The notes: generated by a model from the letters alone, not told the origin. 64,000 nucleotides of DNA from Butyrivibrio sp. INlla14 (GCF_900102515.1 NZ_FMVS01000004.1:62001-126000); one strand, 5' to 3'. Counted from the first letter of the stretch, positions 8,187-16,238 are shown. Numbers and translations: made by a program.

Positions 8187-9478
8187 TATCGGATTTCCTC
8201 CTTTCCACGATTGATTGATTTAATCTGAGGTCTACTCTTATCAGCTTCATCAATTTTCTTTTTGGTTTTCTTCAGCAACTCAAGAATACTTGGCTGAGCT
8301 TCTTCAACGATTTCTTTTGTATAAGCCTGTCTCTTTTCTGGAAGAAGTAAAGACTTTCTGATTTTTGAAATAACCTTTTTCTTTATTCCAGCAACTACAG
8401 AAGCAACCTTATTTAAGTGTTCAGCAACAAAAGGCTTAATCTTCTTAGGAAGCTTACACTCATCAGATTCAACCCATCTTTTATAGTCCTTGATGAGCCT
8501 TAAATCCTCAGCTTGAGTCTTATCAATAATTTCATCAACCAGAACATCACAAGCTTTGTTATAGGCTATATCTGAAACCTCTTTAACAAGACCTTCCATG
8601 TCTTCAATCTTAATTTCAAGATTGTCATTCTTCTCAGCAAGCCTCTTATTCTCAGCCAGAAGCTCCTCATACTTTGAATTAACTGCTTCAAACTTTTCTT
8701 GCGATTCTGCAATAGTAGCATTCTGCTTCTGAATTATATAATCCTGCTTCTCTAAATATTGCCTACCACCATAAATAGGTTCTTCTTCAATAGTGAGTCC
8801 ATGTTTTTTGCAAATCTCAATAAAAGTCTTTCTGCATTCATCATCAAATTTCATTTTTCTGTTATTGAATTTGCTTGGCTTCTTGTCAGGATCAGGCAAG
8901 TCAATTCCCATTTCCTTAAGAGCCTGCTCCTGTTTAGGCTGACGCTCTCCATATTCATTGAATACATCAAATACGTGACGTTCATGAATGTGTGGTGTGC
9001 CTTCATCAACATGAAGTGCCCAGTTTAAAATGTGCATGTGCTCACCATACTTTTCTTGAATGGCATTTAAAAATTCCACAGTGATTTTAAGAAGCTCATC
9101 ATATGAAACTGATTCATCAATATTTCCAATCTGATAAATTGTTTCTTCTGGACATGTTCTTTTATTTTTTCTAATATCTTCCATGGTCTTACAACGATTA
9201 GCATGACCGCTTTTAATATAACGATTGCTCTGACCTTCAAGATAATCCTTGTAAAGCAGATCATAAAAATCTGTTTCAACCTCAGTGAAGGTTTTGTAAT
9301 CCTCTGGCCTGTCTTTGTGAAGAACAAGCTCTCTGTCAAAGCAATTCCAATAAACATTGTAGGGAGTTTTAGTTGGGTCAATATTGTCTGCCTGCTCTAC
9401 ATCGAACTCTCTGTCATTGTGCTTAGGATTGTAAGAACCATTTTTCCCCACGCGTCCATTGTGACGTGAACATCTCAT
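8186..9478 (-). CDS. mob: MobV-like relaxase (Mob/Pre family)
   Basis: Nicks the element's oriT for conjugative mobilization. The metal-binding relaxase motif HVDEGTPHIH is at residues 156-165, matching the HxDExxPHxH signature of MobV. The N-terminus (MRCSRHNGRVGKNGSYNPKH) and a region rich in Asn/Tyr precede it; residues 250-300 form a coiled coil and the C-terminus is strongly basic. Length 430 is normal. GGAG lies about 11 bases before ATG 9478. It has no secretion neighbours, so transfer must rely on another conjugation system. Confidence 0.88.
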   Translation of the reverse strand: MRCSRHNGRVGKNGSYNPKHNDREFDVEQADNIDPTKTPYNVYWNCFDRELVLHKDRPEDYKTFTEVETDFYDLLYKDYLEGQSNRYIKSGHANRCKTMEDIRKNKRTCPEETIYQIGNIDESVSYDELLKITVEFLNAIQEKYGEHMHILNWALHVDEGTPHIHERHVFDVFNEYGERQPKQEQALKEMGIDLPDPDKKPSKFNNRKMKFDDECRKTFIEICKKHGLTIEEEPIYGGRQYLEKQDYIIQKQNATIAESQEKFEAVNSKYEELLAENKRLAEKNDNLEIKIEDMEGLVKEVSDIAYNKACDVLVDEIIDKTQAEDLRLIKDYKRWVESDECKLPKKIKPFVAEHLNKVASVVAGIKKKVISKIRKSLLLPEKRQAYTKEIVEEAQPSILELLKKTKKKIDEADKSRPQIKSINRGKEEIR

Positions 9479-9479
9479 A

Positions 9480-10128
9480 AATAATAATCTCCTTTGTCTT
9501 AAAGTTTTTTGTTTCTAGTTTTTCGTTTTTGCAAAAACTTTAATTGTCGACAACTCTGTCCATTGAAGGTTTTAGAGGTCTTTTTCGGCAAGAAATACCC
9601 AGTACTATATGCCGACAAGCAGCATATAACTGGGTGGGGTTTCACCCTCAACCTGACAAAAGGGCGTTGCCCTCTTGACTCCCTCTTTTTGAAAATGTGT
9701 GCACTCATTTTCAAAAACATAATGGACAAATCAAAAGCCACAAGCATTCCTATACTTGTGACTTTTCATTAGTTCATTATGAAAACCAAAACCTAAAAAA
9801 TCATTTGTCATCTCCCCACATGGGTTCCTAGCAGGTAACCTCTGGTGTCGTTAGCCTCGTGGACTGTTTTGGACTGTGCCGTTTTGCTATCCTTGGTCCG
9901 CTCCGTTTTCACATCATCGCTTGACTTCCCCGAAATAGTATCCATGTGGAATGCTCATTCAGTTGTTATACTGATTTTCGCAAAATGGGGATGCCAAATC
10001 GGTATATCCGTAATGTAGGTTTTTTCTAGCGAGTAAAAATATTTCCGAGATTACGGATAGAAGTCTTTTAGCTTGAAAGTAAGAAATGATATACTTATCA
10101 ATAGAAATTTTTAAGGGAGTAATAAGCT
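9480..10128. other. Hairpin-rich noncoding region, candidate oriT and regulatory span
   Basis: No convincing gene in 650 bases. Hairpins follow one another: 9598-9634 (CCCAGT..TATATGC/GCATATA..ACTGGG), 9661-9673 (AGGGC/GCCCT), 9686-9717 (perfect 12-bp stem TTTTTGAAAATG), and 9722-9777 (23-bp arms with five mismatches). It lies immediately upstream of the relaxase, the usual place for oriT in MobV elements. The rest, 9800-10128, holds two TGGACTGT copies, an inverted repeat at 10005-10059 and the start region of the XRE gene. Confidence 0.6.
10005..10059. promoter_or_regulatory. Inverted repeat upstream of XRE regulator
   Basis: TATCCGTAAT (10005-10014) and its exact complement ATTACGGATA (10050-10059) lie 70-125 bases before the XRE gene and between it and the divergent mob gene. 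A likely operator for the element's own repressor (inference). Confidence 0.5.
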
Positions 10129-10947
10129 ATGAAATCTAAAATCACTTTGCAGGAACGCTTAAAAGATTTAAGGGTAGAAAAAGGCTTGACGCTAAAACAA
10201 CTGTCAGAGGAAACAGGACTATCTAGTTCCGCTCTGGGTGAATATGAGATTAACGAAAGCAAAGGTATTCCTCATCAAGCGCTTGTTACTCTTGCTGACT
10301 TCTATGATGTATCTCTTGATTATTTATTTGATAGAACAGAGGTTAGAAATCTTGCTGGCAGGGAAATTTCAGATTTAGGTCTTTCTGATGAAGTACTAGA
10401 TGTTTTATCCTCAAAAAAATTAAATAATAGACTTCTTGGTGAAATAATTTGCCATCCAAATTTCAAAAACTTTATGGCAAATATTGAAATCTATGTTGAC
10501 GGTATAGCTTCTCAGGGGATTCATGCATTGAATGCCTATACTAATATTTTAAGAAAGAAAATAACAGGGGAGTTTGAGGCTAAAGACACTGATCCAGAAA
10601 TGATAATGCTAGATGCTTGTATCGTAGAAGAGGAACGATACTTTATAAATAAGCTTGAAATGGATATAGAGCCTATCGCCAAAGACATAAGAGAAGCTCA
10701 CAAAAAGGATGAAGAAACCGCTACTGATACAACCGTAACTGACAGAGTAAATGAAATATTTGATGATATTGAAAAATCTCATGGAAACTTTATGAAAGTG
10801 TTAATCGGTACTTTCTGTAGAGAATCTGGAATCTATATTGATAGCCTTACCCCAATTGAGGTACAAGTTTTAGAAGGGTTATTTAGCAGAGGAAAAAATT
10901 ATAAGAAAGCCTTGGCTACATCCAAAAATAACAGAAAAAAGAAGTAA
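10129..10947 (+). CDS. XRE-family regulator with long C-terminal domain
   Basis: N-terminal helix-turn-helix (about residues 7-68; LKDLRVEKGLTLKQLSEETG and SSSALGEYEINESKG) followed by about 200 residues of mostly helical, acidic sequence with no peptidase Ser-Lys pair visible. AAGGGAG stands before ATG 10129. It is transcribed away from mob and faces the inverted repeat at 10005-10059, so it is the likely master repressor of the element. The C-terminal domain may sense a signal or partner; I do not recognise it. Confidence 0.8.
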   Translation: MKSKITLQERLKDLRVEKGLTLKQLSEETGLSSSALGEYEINESKGIPHQALVTLADFYDVSLDYLFDRTEVRNLAGREISDLGLSDEVLDVLSSKKLNNRLLGEIICHPNFKNFMANIEIYVDGIASQGIHALNAYTNILRKKITGEFEAKDTDPEMIMLDACIVEEERYFINKLEMDIEPIAKDIREAHKKDEETATDTTVTDRVNEIFDDIEKSHGNFMKVLIGTFCRESGIYIDSLTPIEVQVLEGLFSRGKNYKKALATSKNNRKKK

Positions 10948-11057
10948 ACGTATCGTTTATTCACAACCTATCATAGGTAAAGGAAGCATCGGTTGTTGAA
11001 TATAGTGCATTATCATAAGCTAAAAGCAAATAAAAAACATCAAAGGAGATTATTGAT

Positions 11058-11627
11058 ATGGATGCACAAAAACTTGGAGAATTTATTTCAGATCAGCGTA
11101 AAGAATGTGGAATGACTCAGTCAGATTTGGCACAAAAACTATTCGTTACCGACAAGGCTGTTTCCAGATGGGAAAGAGGTTTGGGGTTGCCAGACATCAA
11201 CAATTTACTTCCATTAGCAGAAGCACTTAATGTTGATATTGCTGAACTAATGAACGCAAAAAAGGCTAATGAAGTAATCACATCTGACGATGCTTCAGGA
11301 GCTGTTAAAAATGTTTTGGATATTGTAGATCAGAAAAAGGAAGAGCGAAAAAGAGTTGAACGTGTTATAGGAGCTACTGCTACACTAGTACTACTGATTT
11401 TATTATTTGATAATGCAGGTATTGAAGGATTTATTGGTGTCTGGCTTCCTTGCTTTGGTTTAGTAGCTGGAATAGCTTTATTGGTAACAGCTATTATTCA
11501 AAAAAGAAGAAGCATGCCTATTAGACGAACTGTAGTAGTTGCTTTACTGCTATTGCTTATACCTATATTATTTGTGATATTGTTTGCAATGGTGGGAGTT
11601 TTAGGTATAGGTCCTGTTGCTAATTAA
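11058..11627 (+). CDS. Membrane-anchored XRE-family regulator
   Basis: Residues 1-67 form an XRE helix-turn-helix (GMTQSDLAQKLFVTDKAVSRWERG). Residues 105-185 hold three hydrophobic segments, with the positive stretch QKRRSMPIRR between the second and third, so the DNA-binding domain is tethered to the membrane. Such helix-turn-helix plus membrane proteins are common in Clostridia. AAAGGAGA precedes ATG 11058. It stands between the element repressor and the sigma operon and may regulate the latter. Confidence 0.8.
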   Translation: MDAQKLGEFISDQRKECGMTQSDLAQKLFVTDKAVSRWERGLGLPDINNLLPLAEALNVDIAELMNAKKANEVITSDDASGAVKNVLDIVDQKKEERKRVERVIGATATLVLLILLFDNAGIEGFIGVWLPCFGLVAGIALLVTAIIQKRRSMPIRRTVVVALLLLLIPILFVILFAMVGVLGIGPVAN

Positions 11628-11745
11628 GTAATATGTAAAATGTATTTTTAAAATACTACGCAAAATAATAATATAAAAATGAACTTTTTGTTTTGGTTAA
11701 TGCTCTTATAAGTAGATGCATCAATAAAACAAAGGAGGAATAATC

Positions 11746-12321
11746 GTGGACGACAAAAAGCTTGTCAAAGAATTGATAGCTGGAAATAAAAAAGCATTTG
11801 AAGAATTCTATGACAAATATTATTTATGTTTATATCGCAGCGCGTATTTTCTTGTTGGAAACAAGATGGATGCGGAAGATATTCTTCAGGACACTTTTAT
11901 CACTGCATGGAATCACATTGGAGAACTAAGAAGTGTCAACAGCTTGAAGACTTGGCTATATAGAATTATGATTCGAAAGGCATATAGATCTGGAGAGCGT
12001 AAATCAAAGGAAGTTCCCGATGAATATGTGCAGGATAAAACGGATACCACGATGTTAGAAAGAGGTGTAAGTAGTGATTTTACTCAGGACATTTCTCAAA
12101 AAAATGAGCTTCAACAAGCTCTCCAAATGCTAGACATAAAGCATAGGGAAGTAATTGTTTTGTTCTACTATGAGGAAATGTCAATTTCTGAGATTGCAAA
12201 AACCTTGGGGTGTTTTGAAGGCACTGTAAAATCAAGATTAAGTACAGCCAGAAGAAAATTACGGATAATACTGCAAAGTAATGATGATACTTTTAATAAT
12301 TTGAAGATGGAGGTTGTATAA
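11746..12321 (+). CDS. ECF-family RNA polymerase sigma factor
   Basis: Sigma region 2 (about 20-90: FEEFYDKYYLCLYRSAYFLV, DAEDILQDTFITAWNHI) and region 4 (about 125-180: LDIKHREVIVLFYYEEMSI, EIAKTLGCFEGTVKSRLSTA). It begins with GTG behind AAAGGAGGA. The 191-residue length is usual. The next gene starts two bases after its stop and is a membrane anti-sigma-like protein, so this is a sigma/anti-sigma pair responding to an extracellular or envelope signal. Being carried by an IME is uncommon cargo. Confidence 0.92.
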   Translation: MDDKKLVKELIAGNKKAFEEFYDKYYLCLYRSAYFLVGNKMDAEDILQDTFITAWNHIGELRSVNSLKTWLYRIMIRKAYRSGERKSKEVPDEYVQDKTDTTMLERGVSSDFTQDISQKNELQQALQMLDIKHREVIVLFYYEEMSISEIAKTLGCFEGTVKSRLSTARRKLRIILQSNDDTFNNLKMEVV

Positions 12322-12322
12322 A

Positions 12323-13117
12323 ATGAGTATGGCATTTGAAAACAGTTTTGATATTGAATTAAATAGAGAAATGAGAAACGCTGTATCCGATATCTATCCT
12401 TCAGATTTATGCAAGGCAAAGATATTTAAAGAAATTAATGGAGGCTCCATTAACAATAAAAATATTAGAAAAATCCCAGTAACACGAGTAGCAGCCATAG
12501 CTGTAGCTTGCCTCTGCTTAATGAGTATTTCTGCATATGCTGGAGGTCTTATAACTGGAAAAGTTTCGGGACATTTGTCAAATCATAACTACTCTGAATA
12601 TAAGGATATGGACAAAGTTATCGATAAGGTTGGATATGATTTCTGGATACCTGAAAGCTTTGATAATGGTTACCAGTTCGAAGGTTACTCTACAGGATTT
12701 ACAGCAGATATTGATGATGACGGAAATAAGTACAACGAAAAAGGAACAGTTGTAGTAGATTATATAAATGGGGAGCAGCCAATGATTTCGCTCTATATTG
12801 AGCCAGTTGAGTCAGATGGAGATTATATATCAGACACTGAAGCTAGAGAAATTGAGGGAATTACTGTTCATTATAATCTTGATACCTATCTCGAAGTTAC
12901 TGAAGATTATAAGATACCTAAAGAGGAATTAGATAGAGCTGAAACAGATCCTCATTTTTTCATATCTGATGGTGCTGATGAAGTTAAATATTCCGAAGTG
13001 GCAGCTATATCTTTTGATATGAATGATGTGAACTATTGTATGATTGCGAATAGCAATGAGTTCTTAACAGCAAATAATATGTTTGATATGGCAGAAGAAA
13101 TCATTAACAATCAATAA
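12323..13117 (+). CDS. Putative anti-sigma factor, single-pass membrane protein
   Basis: A 264-residue protein: cytoplasmic N-terminus of about 55 residues, one membrane helix (AAIAVACLCLMSISAYAGGL), and an extracytoplasmic domain (about 80-264) resembling DUF4367-type sensor domains (DFWIPESFDNGYQFEGYSTG). GGAGG sits nine bases before ATG 12323; the TTG three codons earlier is less likely. The gene follows the ECF sigma gene directly and should hold that sigma at the membrane until a signal arrives. Confidence 0.78.
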   Translation: MSMAFENSFDIELNREMRNAVSDIYPSDLCKAKIFKEINGGSINNKNIRKIPVTRVAAIAVACLCLMSISAYAGGLITGKVSGHLSNHNYSEYKDMDKVIDKVGYDFWIPESFDNGYQFEGYSTGFTADIDDDGNKYNEKGTVVVDYINGEQPMISLYIEPVESDGDYISDTEAREIEGITVHYNLDTYLEVTEDYKIPKEELDRAETDPHFFISDGADEVKYSEVAAISFDMNDVNYCMIANSNEFLTANNMFDMAEEIINNQ

Positions 13118-13124
13118 AATGATA

Positions 13125-13152
13125 TTGACTAATCATAGCCTTATGTTAATAT
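13125..13152 (+). promoter_or_regulatory. Promoter of the Abi-associated hairpin RNA
   Basis: -35 TTGACT (13125-13130), 16-base spacer, -10 TAATAT (13147-13152). It starts only eight bases after the anti-sigma stop and would begin transcription near 13160, directly before the hairpin. Confidence 0.75.
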
Positions 13153-13159
13153 ATTATTA

Positions 13160-13210
13160 ACAGGAGCCCCCACACCTCTCTTTGAAGTGTCAAATGGGGG
13201 CACATTTTTT
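13160..13210 (+). ncRNA. Small hairpin RNA ahead of the Abi_2 gene
   Basis: Predicted transcript of about 50 nt. Outer stem GCCCCC/GGGGGC (13166-13171 with 13196-13201), inner stem ACAC/GTGT (13172-13175 with 13187-13190), an 11-nt loop and an unpaired CAAAT on the 3' side, then ACATTTTTT. It can act as a terminator for the sigma operon, but it has its own promoter, starts essentially at the hairpin, and is 20 bases before an Abi_2 gene. I recall noncoding RNAs being reported upstream of some AbiF-type genes; whether this is one needs a covariance search. Confidence 0.55.
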
Positions 13211-13230
13211 ACCTAAAATTAAGGAATGTT

Positions 13231-14091
13231 ATGAATACCAAAGATTTTAAGAATATCGAAGAACAACTAAGCGAATTAAAGAAAAAAGGTCTCATAATTT
13301 CAGATGAAGATATTGCCAAATCTTTCTTAAAACAAGTGAGCTATTATCGTTTTTCAGGTTACTTTATCCCATTTCAACAATCAGATAAAACTTTTTTTCC
13401 AGGAATATCATTTGAACAGCTTCAGAATATATATGAGTTTGATTGTGAACTAAGGAATCTGATAACAGGAGCAATTGATACAGTAGAAACATATCTGAAA
13501 ACACAGATAGCTTATTATCATGCTGAAAAATATGGTCCTGAAGGCTATATGGATGCAAACAACTTTAATAAAAATCATGATGATTCGAATTTCAAAAAAA
13601 GAGTAAATGCTTGCATAAAAGAAAATGCTAGATCTCTTGTTGTAAAGCACCACCAACTAAAATATCAAGGACATTTTCCACTTTGGGTAATGGTTGATTA
13701 TTTCTCTATGGGGATGCTTTCTTACTTCTACAAGGATTTACTAAATCATGATAAAGCTGATATTGCCCAAAATTTATATGGAACAACATATCAATCGATG
13801 GAAAGCTGGTTGCGCTGCTTGACGGATTTAAGAAATAAGTGTGCTCATTACTCAAGACTATACTATTGGATATTTCCAGCATTACCGAAGCTGCCACAAA
13901 ACTCAAAATATGTACCAACTCGACGTCTTTTCACACAGCTATACACATTAAAGCTTTTATATCCTGACCATGATAGATGGAATAATGATTTTGTAAAACC
14001 GCTGATAAAGCTGTTGAAGAAATATAAGCCTTATATTTCAAATAAGCACTTAGATTTTCCTTATAGATGGAAATCGATATTAAAATACTAA
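13231..14091 (+). CDS. Abi_2 (AbiD/AbiF-like) abortive-infection protein
   Basis: Phage-defence protein of the Abi_2 family, 286 residues. Seen: early SYYRFSGYFIPF, middle FDCELRNLITGAIDTVETYL, PLWVMVDYFSMGML, and the RNKCAHYSRLY segment, an R-x4-H HEPN-type RNase motif. By homology it would arrest growth or cleave RNA after phage entry. AAGGAA precedes ATG 13231. It is preceded by a promoter and a hairpin RNA, followed by its own terminator, and sits in the cargo end of an IME, all consistent with a self-contained defence module. Confidence 0.9.
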   Translation: MNTKDFKNIEEQLSELKKKGLIISDEDIAKSFLKQVSYYRFSGYFIPFQQSDKTFFPGISFEQLQNIYEFDCELRNLITGAIDTVETYLKTQIAYYHAEKYGPEGYMDANNFNKNHDDSNFKKRVNACIKENARSLVVKHHQLKYQGHFPLWVMVDYFSMGMLSYFYKDLLNHDKADIAQNLYGTTYQSMESWLRCLTDLRNKCAHYSRLYYWIFPALPKLPQNSKYVPTRRLFTQLYTLKLLYPDHDRWNNDFVKPLIKLLKKYKPYISNKHLDFPYRWKSILKY

Positions 14092-14147
14092 ATTGGAGCT
14101 ATAATTTGCCAGTACAGTTTGATTATGCAGTAAGTGAATATAAATAT

Positions 14148-14177
14148 AGAGCTATGCGGGTTGCATAGCTCTTTTAA
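14148..14177 (+). terminator. Terminator of the Abi_2 gene
   Basis: Perfect 10-bp stem AGAGCTATGC/GCATAGCTCT (14148-14157 with 14163-14172) with a TTTT tail. Confidence 0.85.
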
Positions 14178-14236
14178 TGTTAATGAATTATTATTTCGCA
14201 TATTGTAAAACATTTCTAACTCAGGACATATATATA

Positions 14237-15115
14237 TTATAAAAGTCTCGCTTCATAAGCTGAAAGTACTGTAGATATCTGCGCATCTAATGGTATTGGT
14301 ACAGCATCTTTATATTCAGTTGGGGTATTTGATTTCAATATGGCTTGCCCGTTCAAGAAATCATGATATGCTCGTCTTGCATCTATTGCTTCTTGCTGCC
14401 ATTTCTTTTCAAGAGCTCTTTTTTCTAATAATCTTTTTCGTTTCTCTTCTTGTTCTTCCTCAAATCTACGTTGTTCTTCCTTTGTCGGTCCAGAAATATT
14501 ACCTCCACCACCAGTTACCCTAAAATGAGCAATATCTCCGTTTTCATCTAATGAAATCAAATACGAACATATTCTGCCAGGTCTTGTCGGATGATATGTA
14601 ATAAAGTCAGCTACTTTATCCATCACTCTTTGTGCAAGTGCTGGGTCGTTTTTCATTTTCTCTTCCAGCTCTGGCGGAACAATAATAGACTTTTGTCCCA
14701 ATGTAGAGTTTAAACGCCTTTGAACACTACCATCTGCCATAGCCGGATCCTTACCAGATGGCTGCCATTTCAAAATTGATTCATCTACATTATCTTCAAA
14801 GAACTTTTCGAATGGAAAATCATTTCTTTCCCATACTCCTTGGGAAATTTTTGATGCATCCATAACATGGTATTTTGCACCTGGATACCTTGATGTCCAC
14901 ATTTTTTCAAAACTATTATCTGTCTCCAGCACGTTATTTTCGTCAACAGCCTTTGACTCTTTCATCTTTGACATCAGTGTAGAAGAAAAAGTAGTAGTTG
15001 CTTCAGAAGCGGCATATGGCATTGAACTGGTCATAGTATAATCATTTTTCTTTGGATTTACAGATTGAACAAAGCTATTGTAACTACTTGTAATTCCATT
15101 TCCATTGACATTCAT
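14237..15115 (-). CDS. Uncharacterised element-borne protein
   Basis: A 292-residue protein that I do not recognise. The N-terminus (MNVNGNGITSSYNSF) is Ser/Thr/Asn-rich and low in charge. Residues about 60-210 look globular, with SRYPGAKYHVMDASKI and RVMDKVADFITYHPT. Residues about 215-265 form a charged Glu/Lys/Arg coiled coil. No signal peptide or membrane helix. GGAGGT precedes ATG 15115; the open frame continues 28 codons upstream but that part contains a terminator hairpin. It is the last gene before attR and is transcribed toward the Abi_2 gene. Confidence 0.75.
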   Translation of the reverse strand: MNVNGNGITSSYNSFVQSVNPKKNDYTMTSSMPYAASEATTTFSSTLMSKMKESKAVDENNVLETDNSFEKMWTSRYPGAKYHVMDASKISQGVWERNDFPFEKFFEDNVDESILKWQPSGKDPAMADGSVQRRLNSTLGQKSIIVPPELEEKMKNDPALAQRVMDKVADFITYHPTRPGRICSYLISLDENGDIAHFRVTGGGGNISGPTKEEQRRFEEEQEEKRKRLLEKRALEKKWQQEAIDARRAYHDFLNGQAILKSNTPTEYKDAVPIPLDAQISTVLSAYEARLL

Positions 15116-15146
15116 AATGTACCTCCAGAAACTCTTGCGCAATAGT

Positions 15147-15182
15147 AAAAAAACGGCAGCTATCATAGATTGACAACTACCG
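15147..15182 (-). terminator. Terminator or attenuator before the gene at 15115
   Basis: Minus strand: 12-pair stem with some G-T pairs (CGGTAGTTGTCA with TGATAGCTGCCG), loop ATCTA, then seven T. It lies 32 bases upstream of the start codon, so the gene needs antitermination or a promoter downstream of it, or the hairpin simply shields the element from outside transcription. Confidence 0.75.
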
Positions 15183-15286
15183 CCATCCTTGGCATCCATA
15201 TTCCTATATCATATATCGCCATTTTTTATTTATCCTTAACTAGAATTTCATAAAACGCGTATAAAATGGAATGAATCGTTATTGCT

Positions 15287-15333
15287 ACACCAACATTTAC
15301 ACCAAATTTTGTAGATTTGATAAAATCAGACAA
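15287..15333. repeat. Right-end integrase arm-site candidates
   Basis: ACACCAACATTTACACCAAA (15287-15306) and ATAAAATCAGACAA (15320-15333), the counterparts of the left-end motifs at 4531-4548 (direct) and 4466-4479 (inverted). Confidence 0.6.
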
Positions 15334-15337
15334 GGTT

Positions 15338-15390
15338 TGAAAAAAATAGAAAAGTGCCACAAAGCCTTTATTTAAAGGCTTCATGACACT
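15338..15390 (-). terminator. Terminator at right end of the element
   Basis: Stem AAGCCTTT/AAAGGCTT with outer imperfect AGTG/CACT pairing (15353-15390), followed on the minus strand by T-rich sequence from 15353 to 15338. It would stop transcripts of the chromosomal kinase gene that enter the element. Confidence 0.75.
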
Positions 15391-15423
15391 AGATAAGCTT
15401 AGACAAAGTTTACTAATTTATTT

Positions 15424-15441
15424 TCAATGCAGAGTGCTAAT
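15424..15441. repeat. attR core (18-bp direct repeat)
   Basis: TCAATGCAGAGTGCTAAT, identical to 4416-4433. Here only the right half of the CIRCE is present, the other side being element sequence. Confidence 0.9.
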
Positions 15442-15463
15442 TTGGATAAAATTGTATTATGTT

Positions 15464-16198
15464 TTACATGACAAAATTACTGTCACCATCGACCCATAGC
15501 CGCAAATCTGCTAGGGCGGTCTTTTCAAGACATAGCCTGACATTTACCATATCACTGTAGTCAACAAAAGAAGTGGCGGTCTCTCTGTCATTTCCGCTCT
15601 TCATCTTTCTGTCAATAAGTCTGTCCCTTAGCATTTGCTCATCAGCAGCAAGGCTAATTGTGTAATCCGCATATTTTCTAAGATTTTGCCAGCCTTCCTC
15701 TTCCAATAAAAGATAATTGCCCTCTAGAAGGACTATTGGCTCTGTTATATGTATGGCATCTTCTATTGGATTGTGCAAATGTCTGTCATAGGTGGGCCAA
15801 TAGCAATCTGCTCCAGAAGCCACTTTTTCTATGGCACTTGTAAGTTTCTCAAGATCAAAGGTAACTGGCGCTCCCTTGATCTCAACCATTTTTATTTCTT
15901 TTCCATCTCTGATTGTTGTATGTGTCTTAAGATATTCCTGCTTTCTGTGAAATCCATCCATTCCTATGGCCTGAACAGTAGTAATATCATCGTATTCTGA
16001 TGATAGCTTCTCAAGGAAGCTACAAAGAGTACTCTTTCCAGTTCCAGGAGGAGCAGCAAGCAAGACCAATATTCGTCTTTTCTTTTCCTTTTGTATCTTA
16101 GTCAACTTCCTAAGTAGTGGTAAAAAAATGTCTTTTACAGCGGCTTCACTGTATGTGGCGTCAACTTTTATTCCGTTGATTTCTACTGAATGATTCAT
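15464..16198 (-). CDS. P-loop nucleoside/sugar kinase of the uridine kinase-like family
   Basis: Walker A APPGTGKST (about residues 49-57) near the N-terminus, the DGFHR motif typical of the phosphoribulokinase/uridine kinase group (MDGFHRKQEYL), YWPTYDRHLHNP, and LLEGNYLLLEEEGW. Length 244. Relatives include fructose- or nucleoside-phosphorylating enzymes; the substrate cannot be read from sequence. GGGAG precedes ATG 16198. It lies 40 bases after a DeoR-type repressor on the same strand, which suggests a sugar-responsive operon. Before the IME inserted, it would have been directly upstream of hsp20. Confidence 0.85.
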   Translation of the reverse strand: MNHSVEINGIKVDATYSEAAVKDIFLPLLRKLTKIQKEKKRRILVLLAAPPGTGKSTLCSFLEKLSSEYDDITTVQAIGMDGFHRKQEYLKTHTTIRDGKEIKMVEIKGAPVTFDLEKLTSAIEKVASGADCYWPTYDRHLHNPIEDAIHITEPIVLLEGNYLLLEEEGWQNLRKYADYTISLAADEQMLRDRLIDRKMKSGNDRETATSFVDYSDMVNVRLCLEKTALADLRLWVDGDSNFVM

Positions 16199-16238
16199 GT
16201 CTACTACTCCCTGATAATGCTAGTTTACTAGATACATA

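Larger units (their letters stand above)
4416..15441. mobile_element. Integrative mobilizable element (IME), about 11.0 kb
   Basis: Bounded by identical 18-bp direct repeats TCAATGCAGAGTGCTAAT at 4416-4433 and 15424-15441. The contents fit an IME: tyrosine integrase and small excisionase at the left end, replication genes (CHC2 primase, VirE-type helicase), a MobV-like relaxase with a hairpin-rich upstream region, regulators, and cargo (ECF sigma/anti-sigma, Abi_2 defence). No type IV secretion genes are present, so transfer would need a helper. The insertion is beside hsp20, and the target is its CIRCE/promoter rather than a tRNA gene. Removing one repeat and the intervening DNA would put the kinase gene at 15464 next to the hsp20 operator. 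Confidence 0.9.

Noticed and set aside
9499-9772. Two overlapping 82-87 residue frames upstream of mob
   Set aside because: They cross hairpin arms and lack ribosome sites; low-complexity frames are common in oriT-like DNA.
13140-13210. Plain terminator only for the sigma/anti-sigma operon
   Set aside because: Kept as a possible role, but a separate good promoter directly before the hairpin makes a discrete RNA more likely.
15424-15441. Second CIRCE element
   Set aside because: Only the right half GAGTGCTAA is present and no facing TTAGCACTC; it is the attR copy of the attachment core.
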